64,000 nucleotides of DNA from contig NZ_JAAJTJ010000016.1 of NCBI RefSeq assembly GCF_011030405.1, positions 29,472-93,471 of the forward strand. Direction: 5' to 3'. The notes below the pieces were generated by a model that saw only the letters and a list, made by a program, of their open reading frames with translations, ran no database searches and was not told the origin of the DNA. Positions 1 to 7,645 of the stretch are shown here, one piece after another. Made by a program: the position numbers and the translations under genes. The DNA comes from Parapedobacter sp. SGR-10 (lineage in GTDB: Bacteria; Bacteroidota; Bacteroidia; Sphingobacteriales; Sphingobacteriaceae). The number at the start of each line of letters is the position of its first letter. Within the stretch, counting starts at the first letter, position 1.

Positions 1-13
1 ATTTCCATGGATT

Positions 14-718
14 ATGGACAAAATAAAAAAACTCATCTTAAAATATCTTCCTATTCATAAATTTTTAAGCTTTCGGTCTTATTCTCAAGATGGTGAAGAT
101 ATGGTCATCCGAAGCTTTTACCAACATCTTAAAAGATATAAAGGTTTTTATGTGGATGTTGGTGCGCATCACCCTTTTAGATTCTCCAATACCAAATACT
201 TTTATAATAAGGGGTGGAGAGGCATAAATATTGAGCCTTCTCCTGAAGTAATGCCATTATTCCGGTTGTTTAGGCGACGGGATGTCAATTTAAATTTAGG
301 GATAGCCGAACGCGAAGATGAATTGACTTACTATTGTTTCAACGAGCCTGCATTAAACGGTTTCTCCAAAGAATTGTCGGAAAAACGAGATACGGAAAAC
401 TCACCTTACCGACTTTTGAAAGCGATTTCGGTCAAAACAATGCCCCTTAAAAAAGTATTGGATGAATATCTTCCTAAGGGGCAACACATAGATTTTTTGA
501 GTATAGACGCAGAGGGATTTGATCTCATCGTTCTCAAATCCAATGATTGGCAGCATTATAGGCCTTCATTTGTACTGGTCGAGGACGATATCGATCTATC
601 CGAGATGATGGAGTCCGAAATATATAAACAGATGTCAGCCCTCCACTATAAATTGGTTGCGAAAACTTCCCGCACATTGATATTTCAAGACGATGCAAAC
701 AGCATACAAAATGATTAA
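14..718 (+). CDS. FkbM-family methyltransferase
   Basis: A 234-residue protein of the FkbM (Methyltransf_21) family, SAM-dependent O-methyltransferases usually acting on sugars or other surface-glycan and natural-product intermediates. The SAM-binding loop YVDVGAHHP lies at residues 46-54, the second strand motif NIEPSP at about 72-77, and the late family motif FLSIDAEGFD at 161-170. Length is typical. The ATG at position 14 is used; an ATG at 7 is out of frame. It converges on the DeoR gene, the two stops overlapping by 4 bases. The substrate cannot be told; glycan modification is inferred from the family only. Confidence 0.85.
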   Translation: MDKIKKLILKYLPIHKFLSFRSYSQDGEDMVIRSFYQHLKRYKGFYVDVGAHHPFRFSNTKYFYNKGWRGINIEPSPEVMPLFRLFRRRDVNLNLGIAEREDELTYYCFNEPALNGFSKELSEKRDTENSPYRLLKAISVKTMPLKKVLDEYLPKGQHIDFLSIDAEGFDLIVLKSNDWQHYRPSFVLVEDDIDLSEMMESEIYKQMSALHYKLVAKTSRTLIFQDDANSIQND

Positions 719-1458
719 ATCACCGTAATGCTATTGGCAAAATCTTTCAATGCTCTATCCTTCGGATCCATATCGGTAATCAAATAGGTGACTTCTTTCA
801 AAGGAGCTACCCGCATCTTTTGATTAGAGTTTAGCTTTTCGACAATGCTGAGGATAGCAAGGCTCTTCGAGCATTTGATCATCGCCCGCTTGATCTGTAC
901 GACTTCCCAGTCTGAATCGGTAATACCTTCCTCTATCGACAAACTGTTCGTTCCCAAAAGGCACAGATCTACCCGAAGATCGGAAAGTTCATTGATCACT
1001 TGCGAACCTGTCACGATATTTGTGTTCCTGGAAAGTTTGCCACCCAAAAGAATGACTTCCAGGTTTTCTTTTTCAGCCAATTCCAAAGCAACCAATGGGC
1101 TGATCGTAAAGAAAGTGCACTGCAAATCGTTGGGAATCAGTCTCGCAAGCTCTATCATAGTGGTGCCACCACCGATAAGGACGGTCATACCACTTTGGAG
1201 CAATGAAATGGCTTTGCCGGCGATTTCCTTCTTGCCTTCCTTGGCATATACATCGCCATTCTGGAACGGAAACTGAAAAGACTTGGACAATGCACCACCA
1301 TACACCTTGATAAGCTTGCCATTTTCGGCCAATTCGTTTAGATCTCTCCTTATCGTGTCTTCGGATACATTCAATTGTAAGCTTAGGTCAGTCGAAAGTA
1401 CCTTATTGTGTAGGTTGATCTGATGGATAATATATGCTTGTCTTTCCTCTTTTAACAT
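715..1458 (-). CDS. DeoR-family transcriptional regulator
   Basis: A 247-residue DeoR-type regulator. The N-terminal winged helix-turn-helix includes the signature SEDTIRRDLNEL at about residues 31-43. It is followed by the sugar-phosphate-isomerase-like effector domain with GGGTTMIELARLI near 97-110 and LLGTNSL near 167-173. Such proteins repress sugar-catabolic genes and respond to phosphorylated sugars. It starts 30 bases downstream of the basic-repeat gene on the same strand, so the two may be cotranscribed. No obvious sugar operon adjoins it, so its target is unknown. Confidence 0.88.
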   Translation of the reverse strand: MLKEERQAYIIHQINLHNKVLSTDLSLQLNVSEDTIRRDLNELAENGKLIKVYGGALSKSFQFPFQNGDVYAKEGKKEIAGKAISLLQSGMTVLIGGGTTMIELARLIPNDLQCTFFTISPLVALELAEKENLEVILLGGKLSRNTNIVTGSQVINELSDLRVDLCLLGTNSLSIEEGITDSDWEVVQIKRAMIKCSKSLAILSIVEKLNSNQKMRVAPLKEVTYLITDMDPKDRALKDFANSITVI

Positions 1459-1488
1459 AATGAACGTATTTGGGTATAAAAAAGCCTT

Positions 1489-2253
1489 CTACTGGCCGGA
1501 AGAGTCTGGATCAATTTTGTTGGTTTTGGTTACACCTGCTTTGAATCGAGGCTTGAAGCCCGATGGTTTACTCGCTTGATCCGGCTCAGGTTGCTCATCG
1601 CTTGCCGTGGCTTCAGGTTCTTCTTTGATAACGGATTTTGTTACACCAGCCTTAAAGCGAGGCTTGAAGCCTGCGGGTTTTTGTACAGTATCTTCATTTG
1701 ATGCCGAGGATGGAGGAACTTCAACCACTTTATCCTCTGTCTTAGTCACACCGGCTTTAAAGCGAGGTTTGAAACCTGCGGGCTTTGATACAGCCTCTTC
1801 GTTTGATTCTGACGGTGAAGGAGCTTCAACCGCTTTATCCTCTGTCTTGGTCACACCGGCCTTAAAACGGGGCTTGAAGCCTGCGGGTTTATTTTCCTGC
1901 GCAGTAACAGTAGGATTGGTATCGGCCGTAGGTTCTGATTTTTCGGGCTCTATAGGCTTGGTCACATTGGCTCTGAATTTGGGTTTAAAACCTAAAGCTT
2001 TGTTGGTGCCACTAGATGTAGTTACAGCTTGTTCTGGTGCAGCGGTTTCGATTTTCTGAACCGGTGCTTCCTCCTCATGTAGCCTATAGCTTTTTCGAAG
2101 TTTGTTGAACCAAAATTTCTTCGTATGGTCAAAACTCTTTTCGCCCATAGCATGGTAATGCCGATGGAATTCGGTATAGAGTTCCGGCTTCGCATTCCTC
2201 AATGCCTGAAGGTCTATTTTCTTTTTAGCAAAAAACTCTTCGAAAGTTGCCAT
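1489..2253 (-). CDS. Unrecognised protein with five basic GFKPRFKAGVTK repeats
   Basis: From the ATG at 2253 this is a 254-residue protein. I do not recognise a family. Residues 1-60 are a charged, probably helical segment beginning MATFEEFFAKKK. The rest is low complexity: five copies of a KPAGFKPRFKAGVTK-like motif with GF at about residues 88, 126, 160, 196 and 232, joined by 20-24-residue linkers rich in E, D, P, S and T. The motif is strongly basic and the linkers acidic, suggesting repeated short binding modules (nucleic acid or partner protein; inference). The frame stays open to 2286, but that part only reads the yebC terminator hairpin, and a promoter ends at 2257, so the ATG at 2253 is preferred. 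Confidence 0.75.
   Translation of the reverse strand: MATFEEFFAKKKIDLQALRNAKPELYTEFHRHYHAMGEKSFDHTKKFWFNKLRKSYRLHEEEAPVQKIETAAPEQAVTTSSGTNKALGFKPKFRANVTKPIEPEKSEPTADTNPTVTAQENKPAGFKPRFKAGVTKTEDKAVEAPSPSESNEEAVSKPAGFKPRFKAGVTKTEDKVVEVPPSSASNEDTVQKPAGFKPRFKAGVTKSVIKEEPEATASDEQPEPDQASKPSGFKPRFKAGVTKTNKIDPDSSGQ
1492..1995. repeat. Five in-gene DNA repeats encoding the GFKPRFKAGVTK motif
   Basis: Five near-identical stretches of about 45 bp recur roughly every 102-114 bp. In plus-strand orientation each runs from GTCACACCGGC-like to GGCTTGAAGCCTGCGGG-like sequence. The three central copies are nearly identical and the outer two more diverged. Spacing is always a multiple of three, so copy-number change by recombination would keep the reading frame. 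Confidence 0.8.
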
Positions 2254-2256
2254 GTA

Positions 2257-2287
2257 CAAATGTAAGGATAATAAGAAAGAGGGCAAA
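2257..2287 (-). promoter_or_regulatory. Predicted promoter of the basic-repeat gene, apparently leaderless
   Basis: On the minus strand TTTG (2284-2287) and TACATTTG (2257-2264) are 19 bases apart, an exact match to the Bacteroidetes TTTG / TAnnTTTG promoter. The -7 box ends three bases before the ATG at 2253, so transcription should begin at or next to the start codon. The -33 box is the loop of the terminator hairpin. Confidence 0.6.
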
Positions 2288-2306
2288 GCCCTCTTTCTTA
2301 TTATCC
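2266..2306 (-). terminator. Perfect 19-bp hairpin after yebC
   Basis: GGATAATAAGAAAGAGGGC (2266-2284) and its exact reverse complement (2288-2306) are separated by a 3-base loop. It starts 8 bases after the yebC stop and should end the tdh-yebC transcript. There is no long U run, and the loop doubles as the -33 box of the next promoter. Confidence 0.7.
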
Positions 2307-2314
2307 TCTACCAA

Positions 2315-3040
2315 TTATTCCATATTGTGATATACAGCCTGTACATCGTCATCTTCTTCGATCTTATCGATCAGTTTTAAGACATCGGCAGCTTGTTCTT
2401 CACTCAAAGCGGTGTGGGAAAGGGCGATTCGTTCTAATTTTGCGGAAGTCACTTCGACACCTTTCTCTTCCAAAAGACGCTGCATGTTTCCAAAGTCTTC
2501 AAAAGAAGTCTGGACGACGACTTGGTCATTGCCCTCCTCATCAGCTTCTACATACAACTCTTCCAATCCCCCATCGATCAGCTCCAATTCCAATTCATCC
2601 ATATCCAAATCATCGTTTGCAGGAAAGCGGAAAATGGATTTGCGTTGAAAAATAAAGTCCAACGATCCTGTTTTTCCCAGTGACCCGCCTGCTTTGGTAA
2701 AATAGCTACGGATATTGGCCACCGTACGATTGGTATTGTCTGTCGCCGTCTCTATCAGCACAGGCACACCATGTGGGCCGTAGCCCTCGTACACATACTC
2801 TTCATAACCTTTGGCGTCCTTCTCCGATGCTCTTTTGATAGCAGCTTCTACCCTATCTTTAGGCATATTGACTGCCTTGGCATTCTGTATAGCCGTCCGT
2901 AGCCTAGAGTTGTTCTCTGGGTGCGGCCCACCCTCTTTTACAGCGATGGCTATCTCTTTTCCCAATCGGGTAAACTGAACCGCCATCTTGGCCCAGCGTT
3001 TAAATTTTCTTTCCTTTCTGAATTCAAAAGCTCTACCCAT
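2315..3040 (-). CDS. yebC: YebC/PmpR (TACO1) family protein
   Basis: A 241-residue YebC/TACO1-family protein. It opens with MGRAFEFRKERKFKRWAKMA, then the conserved N-terminal domain with RLRTAIQNAKAVNMPKDRVEAAIKRA in two successive stretches, then YEGYGPHGVPVLIE. Members are described both as DNA-binding regulators (PmpR) and as translation factors that relieve ribosome stalling at proline stretches. The start lies 3 bases after the end of tdh, so the two form an operon closed by the hairpin at 2266-2306. Confidence 0.93.
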   Translation of the reverse strand: MGRAFEFRKERKFKRWAKMAVQFTRLGKEIAIAVKEGGPHPENNSRLRTAIQNAKAVNMPKDRVEAAIKRASEKDAKGYEEYVYEGYGPHGVPVLIETATDNTNRTVANIRSYFTKAGGSLGKTGSLDFIFQRKSIFRFPANDDLDMDELELELIDGGLEELYVEADEEGNDQVVVQTSFEDFGNMQRLLEEKGVEVTSAKLERIALSHTALSEEQAADVLKLIDKIEEDDDVQAVYHNME

Positions 3041-3043
3041 TCT

Positions 3044-3991
3044 CTACTGTTTGTTTTTAAGGTTGTTGATCATATCTTCTGCCATCTTAGGTAGATCAAA
3101 AGCTAAGGACCAGTTCCAATCTTTACGGGCATATTCGTCATCGATACTCTCTGGCCATGTATCCGCTATCGCTTGGCGCGGATCTCCTTCAATGTAAGAC
3201 ATTTCAAAATTAGGAAGAATTTTTTTAATTTCAGTGGCAATCATTGCCGGTGTGAACGAAATTCCACCCAAATTATAACTGGAACGTACGCGGATATTTT
3301 CTGCGGGTGCATCCATCAATTGAAGGGTTGCCCTGACCGCATCATCCATATACATCATCGGCAAAGCCGTATCTGCAGAAAGAAAGCAAGCATAAGAGCC
3401 TTTGGCCAGCGCCTCGAAGAAAATGTGTATGGCATAATCCGTCGTACCTCCTCCGGGTGCTGTCTTCCAGGAAATAACACCCGGATAGCGGATGCTCCGG
3501 ACATCCAGACCATATTTGGCATGATAATATTCACACAGCCGCTCTCCCGCCAGCTTGCTGATGCCATATATGCTGTTGGGATCCATGGTACAATATTGCG
3601 GTGCCGCCGTTTTGGGCGAGTGAGGACCAAACACAGCAATAGAGCTTGGCCAAAAGACCTTTTTAATACCCAATTCGAGGCATAGATCCAATACATTCAG
3701 TAGACCGTTCATATTCAGATCCCATGCTTTCTGCGGATATTGCTCTCCTACGGCCGAGAGCATGGCTGCCAGCAAATAGACCTGTGTGGGTTTATGTTTT
3801 ACAAAGAGTTTTTTCAACCCCTCTTTATCCAAGACATTTATCGTTTCGAAGATCTCGTCACTTCCTCTATGCTGAGGCTCTCTGATATCAGAAGTGATGA
3901 CATTGGATACCCCAAATTTTTTGCGCAGGGCGATGGCCAATTCTGTGCCGATCTGACCATTCGATCCAATGATTATTATGGTGTCTTTCAT
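3044..3991 (-). CDS. tdh: Short-chain-type L-threonine 3-dehydrogenase
   Basis: A 315-residue extended SDR/epimerase-fold enzyme. The NAD-binding motif GSNGQIG is near residue 10, the catalytic pair YGISK near 142-146 with the preceding serines in WPSS. The family-specific stretch TAPGGGTTDYAIHIFF follows. This matches NAD-dependent L-threonine dehydrogenases of Bacteroidetes, which make 2-amino-3-ketobutyrate from threonine. The ATG at 3991 is preferred over a TTG at 3994. A promoter box ends only five bases upstream, so the message may be leaderless. It is cotranscribed with yebC. Confidence 0.85.
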   Translation of the reverse strand: MKDTIIIIGSNGQIGTELAIALRKKFGVSNVITSDIREPQHRGSDEIFETINVLDKEGLKKLFVKHKPTQVYLLAAMLSAVGEQYPQKAWDLNMNGLLNVLDLCLELGIKKVFWPSSIAVFGPHSPKTAAPQYCTMDPNSIYGISKLAGERLCEYYHAKYGLDVRSIRYPGVISWKTAPGGGTTDYAIHIFFEALAKGSYACFLSADTALPMMYMDDAVRATLQLMDAPAENIRVRSSYNLGGISFTPAMIATEIKKILPNFEMSYIEGDPRQAIADTWPESIDDEYARKDWNWSLAFDLPKMAEDMINNLKNKQ

Positions 3992-3995
3992 CAAG

Positions 3996-4027
3996 CAAAG
4001 ATAGTTTATTTATTTGCTAATTGTCAA
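3996..4027 (-). promoter_or_regulatory. Predicted tdh-yebC promoter
   Basis: TATCTTTG on the minus strand (3996-4003) fits TAnnTTTG exactly. A TTG at 4025-4027 lies 21 bases upstream as a weak -33 box. The start codon at 3991 is about where transcription should begin. Confidence 0.5.
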
Positions 4028-5709
4028 TAGGCCAACGTCTGACGGGTCACAACAAAACCGCCTTTTTGCAGCTCTCGAACACCTTTTGCAGTATATATCT
4101 CGACGGAAAAAATGTATATCCCAGAGGGTACAAAAGTGCCGGATTCGGCACGGCAATCCCAGGTGACCTTGCCCATTGAACCTGCACTCTGCTGTCGAAT
4201 CAATCGGCTGATTAATCGTCCGCTTTCTGAGAAAATATGCACATTCATCATATAGTCCGAAGCATTCAATTCATAGTTTATTTCCAAAAAATCTTCGAAT
4301 CCATCTTGATCCGGAGATACGGTTTTGGAACTTAAAAAAATTTTATTTTTTTTCAAAATAAGGTCGTTTTGTACAGAATTTTTGTAACCCGGTGTAGCCC
4401 CTCCGCTCCAAGTGGAGGCCGAGCGGAAGTTGTCGTGCGCATTGGTCGGGTTATCCGGTGATTGGCGCTCGAGCGAAATCCCTTTTTCATTCTTGAGAAA
4501 AGGCTGGTGCATATCCGCATGGTAAGATAGCGAATCAATCATCTTGTCGGGAGAAAATAAAGTAACTATACCTTTTTGGTTGGCATAAGCCGGCAAACGG
4601 GGCATAGCATGGACAAATTGGTTTTCATCCGTTTTATAATGAGTGTACAGGACGGTCGGATCGGTTGTCAGTGCCAAGTGCTGGCCGGGATGGATGAAAA
4701 GCTTTTCCGTACTGATTACTCTCGTTCCTAACTTCCAGTCCTGTAAGTTGACGGGATGATCGCTTCTATTCAGTATTTCCACAAAATCTACTCCACCAGG
4801 CCTAGGATTGAACAAGACCTCATTGATCACAATATCGTTGTACTGGATATCGCCTTGTTGGAATAGGGTCATGTCCTCCACATCCATATCGTACCCACAC
4901 CACCGCACACCCTTACTTTTCAATGTATAAATGAGGTTCTTTTCAAAGTCCCGATTAAAGTAAAGGTAAAGTGTATCTTTGGAAGAGGAGATTTCAATAC
5001 GCTCAGGAATACCCATATGCGGAGCTACCTCAAAATTCTCCACATGGAAATCCATATCTTCAACTGTTGTATTCCAAGAAAGAGCAAGTTTGTTGTTTTC
5101 TATTCCGGCGGAGTTGACAAAGATTTGCGGCATACGATACAAATCGTAGACGGAATTAGACACACAAGGTGTGCCTCCTAACGGATGATCAGAGGCAATC
5201 CAATTGAAAGAAACATTACAGCGGATATTCGGATTGATCCGTTCCAAACTCCATCCGCCATTTCTTTTGGCCGTACTTCCATACCAACGATTCGAATACT
5301 CTACCCGATCAATAAGTTCCTCATCACGAGTCAGCGAAATGATTGCCCCTGTATTGTTGAGTGCTGGCCATCGGCTCAATGCTAACGCATCTCCAAAAGG
5401 CTCAAACTGGGGCAAAGCTGCACTGCTGCATAGGACGACAAATTGTTGTGGAGATAGGCTGTAAGACGGCAGATCGACGAGGGTATTGCCGATCCCAATT
5501 CGGTATGCTGCCAATTCGATGGTCTCCGTACTGTTGTTGAACAGCTCAATATATTCGTACGGCGGCAACTGTCCATTATTAGGATTCGCCATGATCTCAT
5601 TGATGACCAATGTCGTTTGGGCCAATATTCCACATGAAATAAGGTTCATCCCAAACATCAATACCATATGACGTAATGGATACAGCATACTCTTGGCTAG
5701 CATAGGCAA
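4024..5709 (-). CDS. Secreted protein with two lamin-tail domains
   Basis: A 561-residue exported protein. A signal peptide covers about residues 1-31, ending near CGILAQ. The first lamin-tail domain starts at LVINEIMANPNNG and has YIELFNNS; a second starts at IVINEVLFNPRPGG and has FVEILNRS. The last 95 residues carry SPDQDGFEDFLEINY, a FlgD/CHU_C-like immunoglobulin-type tail that ends in PSGIYIFSVEIYTAKG. Lamin-tail proteins of Bacteroidetes are cell-surface or secreted; the role here is unknown. The start could also be one of the internal ATGs within the signal peptide. Confidence 0.8.
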   Translation of the reverse strand: MPMLAKSMLYPLRHMVLMFGMNLISCGILAQTTLVINEIMANPNNGQLPPYEYIELFNNSTETIELAAYRIGIGNTLVDLPSYSLSPQQFVVLCSSAALPQFEPFGDALALSRWPALNNTGAIISLTRDEELIDRVEYSNRWYGSTAKRNGGWSLERINPNIRCNVSFNWIASDHPLGGTPCVSNSVYDLYRMPQIFVNSAGIENNKLALSWNTTVEDMDFHVENFEVAPHMGIPERIEISSSKDTLYLYFNRDFEKNLIYTLKSKGVRWCGYDMDVEDMTLFQQGDIQYNDIVINEVLFNPRPGGVDFVEILNRSDHPVNLQDWKLGTRVISTEKLFIHPGQHLALTTDPTVLYTHYKTDENQFVHAMPRLPAYANQKGIVTLFSPDKMIDSLSYHADMHQPFLKNEKGISLERQSPDNPTNAHDNFRSASTWSGGATPGYKNSVQNDLILKKNKIFLSSKTVSPDQDGFEDFLEINYELNASDYMMNVHIFSESGRLISRLIRQQSAGSMGKVTWDCRAESGTFVPSGIYIFSVEIYTAKGVRELQKGGFVVTRQTLAY

Positions 5710-5962
5710 AGGGCAGACTACAAGGTCTGCAACCCCTCGCTATTTAATCGCAAGATAACAAATATTCGTGAAAAAATAAAATATTCCGAGAACTACTGTA
5801 AGTGGGTATATTCAACAATTGCTTTTATTTATCAGAATAATGAACTATCCACCGATAAAGCCATTAAAGAAGGTCGATCATACTTATTTCTTTCATTTCT
5901 TTCAAAGTGATCGATGCAGGAAAAAGATGTCAATTCTTTTGTTTAGGATTATAGCACAATAA
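5710..5962. other. Non-coding spacer before the 21-bp array
   Basis: No convincing open frame. It separates the divergent lamin-tail gene from the AT-rich repeat array. The G+C content is ordinary up to about 5930 and then drops sharply. Confidence 0.6.
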
Positions 5963-6260
5963 CGGTGTTTTAAATTATATTTACGGAATTATATTTTATT
6001 TCAACGTCGGTTTATATTAAACTAACGCTTATAAATTATTTTATACCGTTATTTTATTTATTAATTACGTTAATTAGACATATTTTTCTATTATTTTAAT
6101 CTATAATGCTGTTGATATAATATACTATTACGTATTTATATTTTATAATATTGTAATATAAATATATTTTAACGTTTATTTATATTAAAAATACGTTGTT
6201 ATATTTTTAAATACCGTTAATACTAATTCTATTAACGCTATATTTGTATATAATTACATT
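5963..6260. repeat. AT-rich array of 14-15 units phased at exactly 21 bp
   Basis: In an otherwise almost pure A/T tract, CG dinucleotides begin at 5963, 5984, 6005, 6026, 6047, 6068, 6131, 6173, 6194, 6215 and 6236, all on one 21-bp register. The register slots 6110 and 6152 read TG, 6089 reads TA and 6257 reads CA, so TG and CA look like CG decay. Only one CG (6008) is off register. Flanks of the CG are mostly TAA or TAC before and TTA after, giving a palindromic TAACGTTA-like core; the spacers vary but stay A/T. All frames hold stops, so it is not coding. It ends 67 bases before the gene at 6328. Iteron-like or protein-binding arrays are possible; no spacers of CRISPR type. Confidence 0.85.
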
Positions 6261-6327
6261 ATGTTGCCTCACAATGAGTGTCATTATTTAATCCAAAATA
6301 TAAACAAGTACATCTAAAATTTTAGTT

Positions 6328-6978
6328 ATGAGCTATATACGTGTATTAGGAGGCTTTGGTCAGCATAGAGATAGCGTGTTATTAGTAGAAGCGGATATTG
6401 TGCTTACTGCAATGGAAGGGAATCCTCACTTTCCGGATCCCACTCCATCGCTTTCAGAACTGGAAAGTGCCTATAATGAGTATTTGATGAATTTGGCGCG
6501 AGTCAACTGGACACGCGGACGTGTCGACAGGGAGCTCAAACGGGAGAGTAAGGCAAGATTAGCCACTTTATTGGGCGAGCTGGCAGCCCATGTCAATTTT
6601 GTGGCCAAAGGGAAATTGTCCATCCTGTATACATCGGGGTTTCCCGTGTTTACAGGACGCAAGAAAGGCATGGTACCGGGAGTACCTACGGGCGGGCGGC
6701 TTTCTGATGGGCGACTCCTCGACGAAATCCGCTTCGATTTTAATCCGTTGGGCAGAGATCTGACCTATGAGTGCAGGTATGCGGTATGGACGTCATATGA
6801 TGAAGTTGAACCCCATTCGCCTAAACTCCAGTGGGAGAATTCACTTTTTACTACCCGATCCCGGAATAACGTGATTAAAGGAATGCCGTCTCGATCAACA
6901 GTTTTCATTAAGGTACGTGCGATAAATAGCCATGGAACTGGGGACTGGAGCGATATTGTGAGTTTGAGGATACGGTAG
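6328..6978 (+). CDS. Fibronectin-III-like protein of unknown function
   Basis: A 216-residue protein without signal peptide. Residues 1-95 are a helical region containing NPHFPDPTPSLSELESAYNEY and RLATLLGELAAHVNFVAKG. The C-terminal ~90 residues look like a fibronectin type III fold, with YECRYAVWTSYDE and VFIKVRAINSHGTGDWSD near the end. The arrangement resembles a Bacteroidetes family of small proteins with an N-terminal helical part and one FN3 domain, whose function I do not know. It is a single-gene unit: the 21-bp array lies just upstream and a strong terminator 22 bases downstream. No clear TAnnTTTG box is seen in the 67-base gap. Confidence 0.75.
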   Translation: MSYIRVLGGFGQHRDSVLLVEADIVLTAMEGNPHFPDPTPSLSELESAYNEYLMNLARVNWTRGRVDRELKRESKARLATLLGELAAHVNFVAKGKLSILYTSGFPVFTGRKKGMVPGVPTGGRLSDGRLLDEIRFDFNPLGRDLTYECRYAVWTSYDEVEPHSPKLQWENSLFTTRSRNNVIKGMPSRSTVFIKVRAINSHGTGDWSDIVSLRIR

Positions 6979-7000
6979 TGTTTTGATTATCTTAAAACAG

Positions 7001-7042
7001 AAAAGGGGCTGTATCAAAATGAACGATACAGCCCCTTTTTTT
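7001..7042 (+). terminator. Strong intrinsic terminator after the FN3-like gene
   Basis: AAAAGGGGCTGTATC (7001-7015) pairs perfectly with 7025-7039 across a 9-base loop, followed by T to 7042. A 15-bp stem with a U tract. Confidence 0.9.
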
Positions 7043-7249
7043 GCCCGTTTGCCTATATGTGTCTATCGGCAAATCCATTGATTTGGATGCCGACCGATTG
7101 ACCAAAAGTGCGAAAAGCTCCTAAAAACAGCACTTTACATGAATTGTAAAAAAATGAAAAAAGTGCCTTTTTGATAGACACGTATCGGAAGACAGCCTGC
7201 GCCAATCGCTCCAATTTTGTGGTGTTAGAAATCATTAAAAGTATTTGTT
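7043..7249. other. Non-coding left edge of the element
   Basis: No supported gene. It contains a 9-bp inverted repeat, GTGTCTATC (7059-7067) and its complement (7173-7181), about 105 bases apart, which brackets the segment upstream of the HTH gene. This might be an element end or an excisionase site; neither is proven. Confidence 0.35.
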
Positions 7250-7558
7250 ATGAACATCGACAGAATGGAATTTATCGCATGGATGGAACGTATAATGGAG
7301 CGTTTCGATATTTTGAAAGAGTACGTCCTAAACATCAAGAAAGAACGGCACAGCATAGACGGCGAGGAACTACTGGACAACCAAGACCTGCTCCTCATGC
7401 TGAAAATCAGCCACCGTTCCCTGCAACGATACCGCTCCACGGGCAAGCTACCGTATTACACCATCAGCGGAAAACTGTACTACAAACTATCTGATGTACA
7501 CCAGTTCATCAGGGAAAGTTTCAAAGCACCTATACGGCGTACAAAAGAAAACCGATGA
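7250..7558 (+). CDS. Excisionase-like helix-turn-helix protein
   Basis: A 102-residue protein of the small HTH family carried by Bacteroidetes conjugative transposons. The HTH_17/MerR-like core contains LLDNQDLLLMLKISHRSLQRY, here split across residues 43-63, followed by the wing LPYYTISGKLYYKLSDVHQF. These proteins bind DNA and act in excision or in regulation of element genes. It precedes the DUF3945 gene by 87 bases on the same strand. Confidence 0.82.
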   Translation: MNIDRMEFIAWMERIMERFDILKEYVLNIKKERHSIDGEELLDNQDLLLMLKISHRSLQRYRSTGKLPYYTISGKLYYKLSDVHQFIRESFKAPIRRTKENR

Positions 7559-7645
7559 CAAACCCTACCACGAAAAGACAGGTACGGCATAGCCGTACCT
7601 GCTTCGCCTACTTTCGGGCAATATAATCTTTAAATAATCAATATC

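Noticed and set aside
1607..2059. Plus-strand frame across the basic-repeat gene
   Set aside because: It exists only because the DNA repeats keep both strands open; product is a mirror of the repeat.
5963..6260. CRISPR array
   Set aside because: Units are contiguous 21-bp degenerate repeats without unique spacers, and there are no cas genes.
7053..7235. Small minus-strand frame upstream of the HTH gene
   Set aside because: No start context or family; falls in the element-edge spacer.
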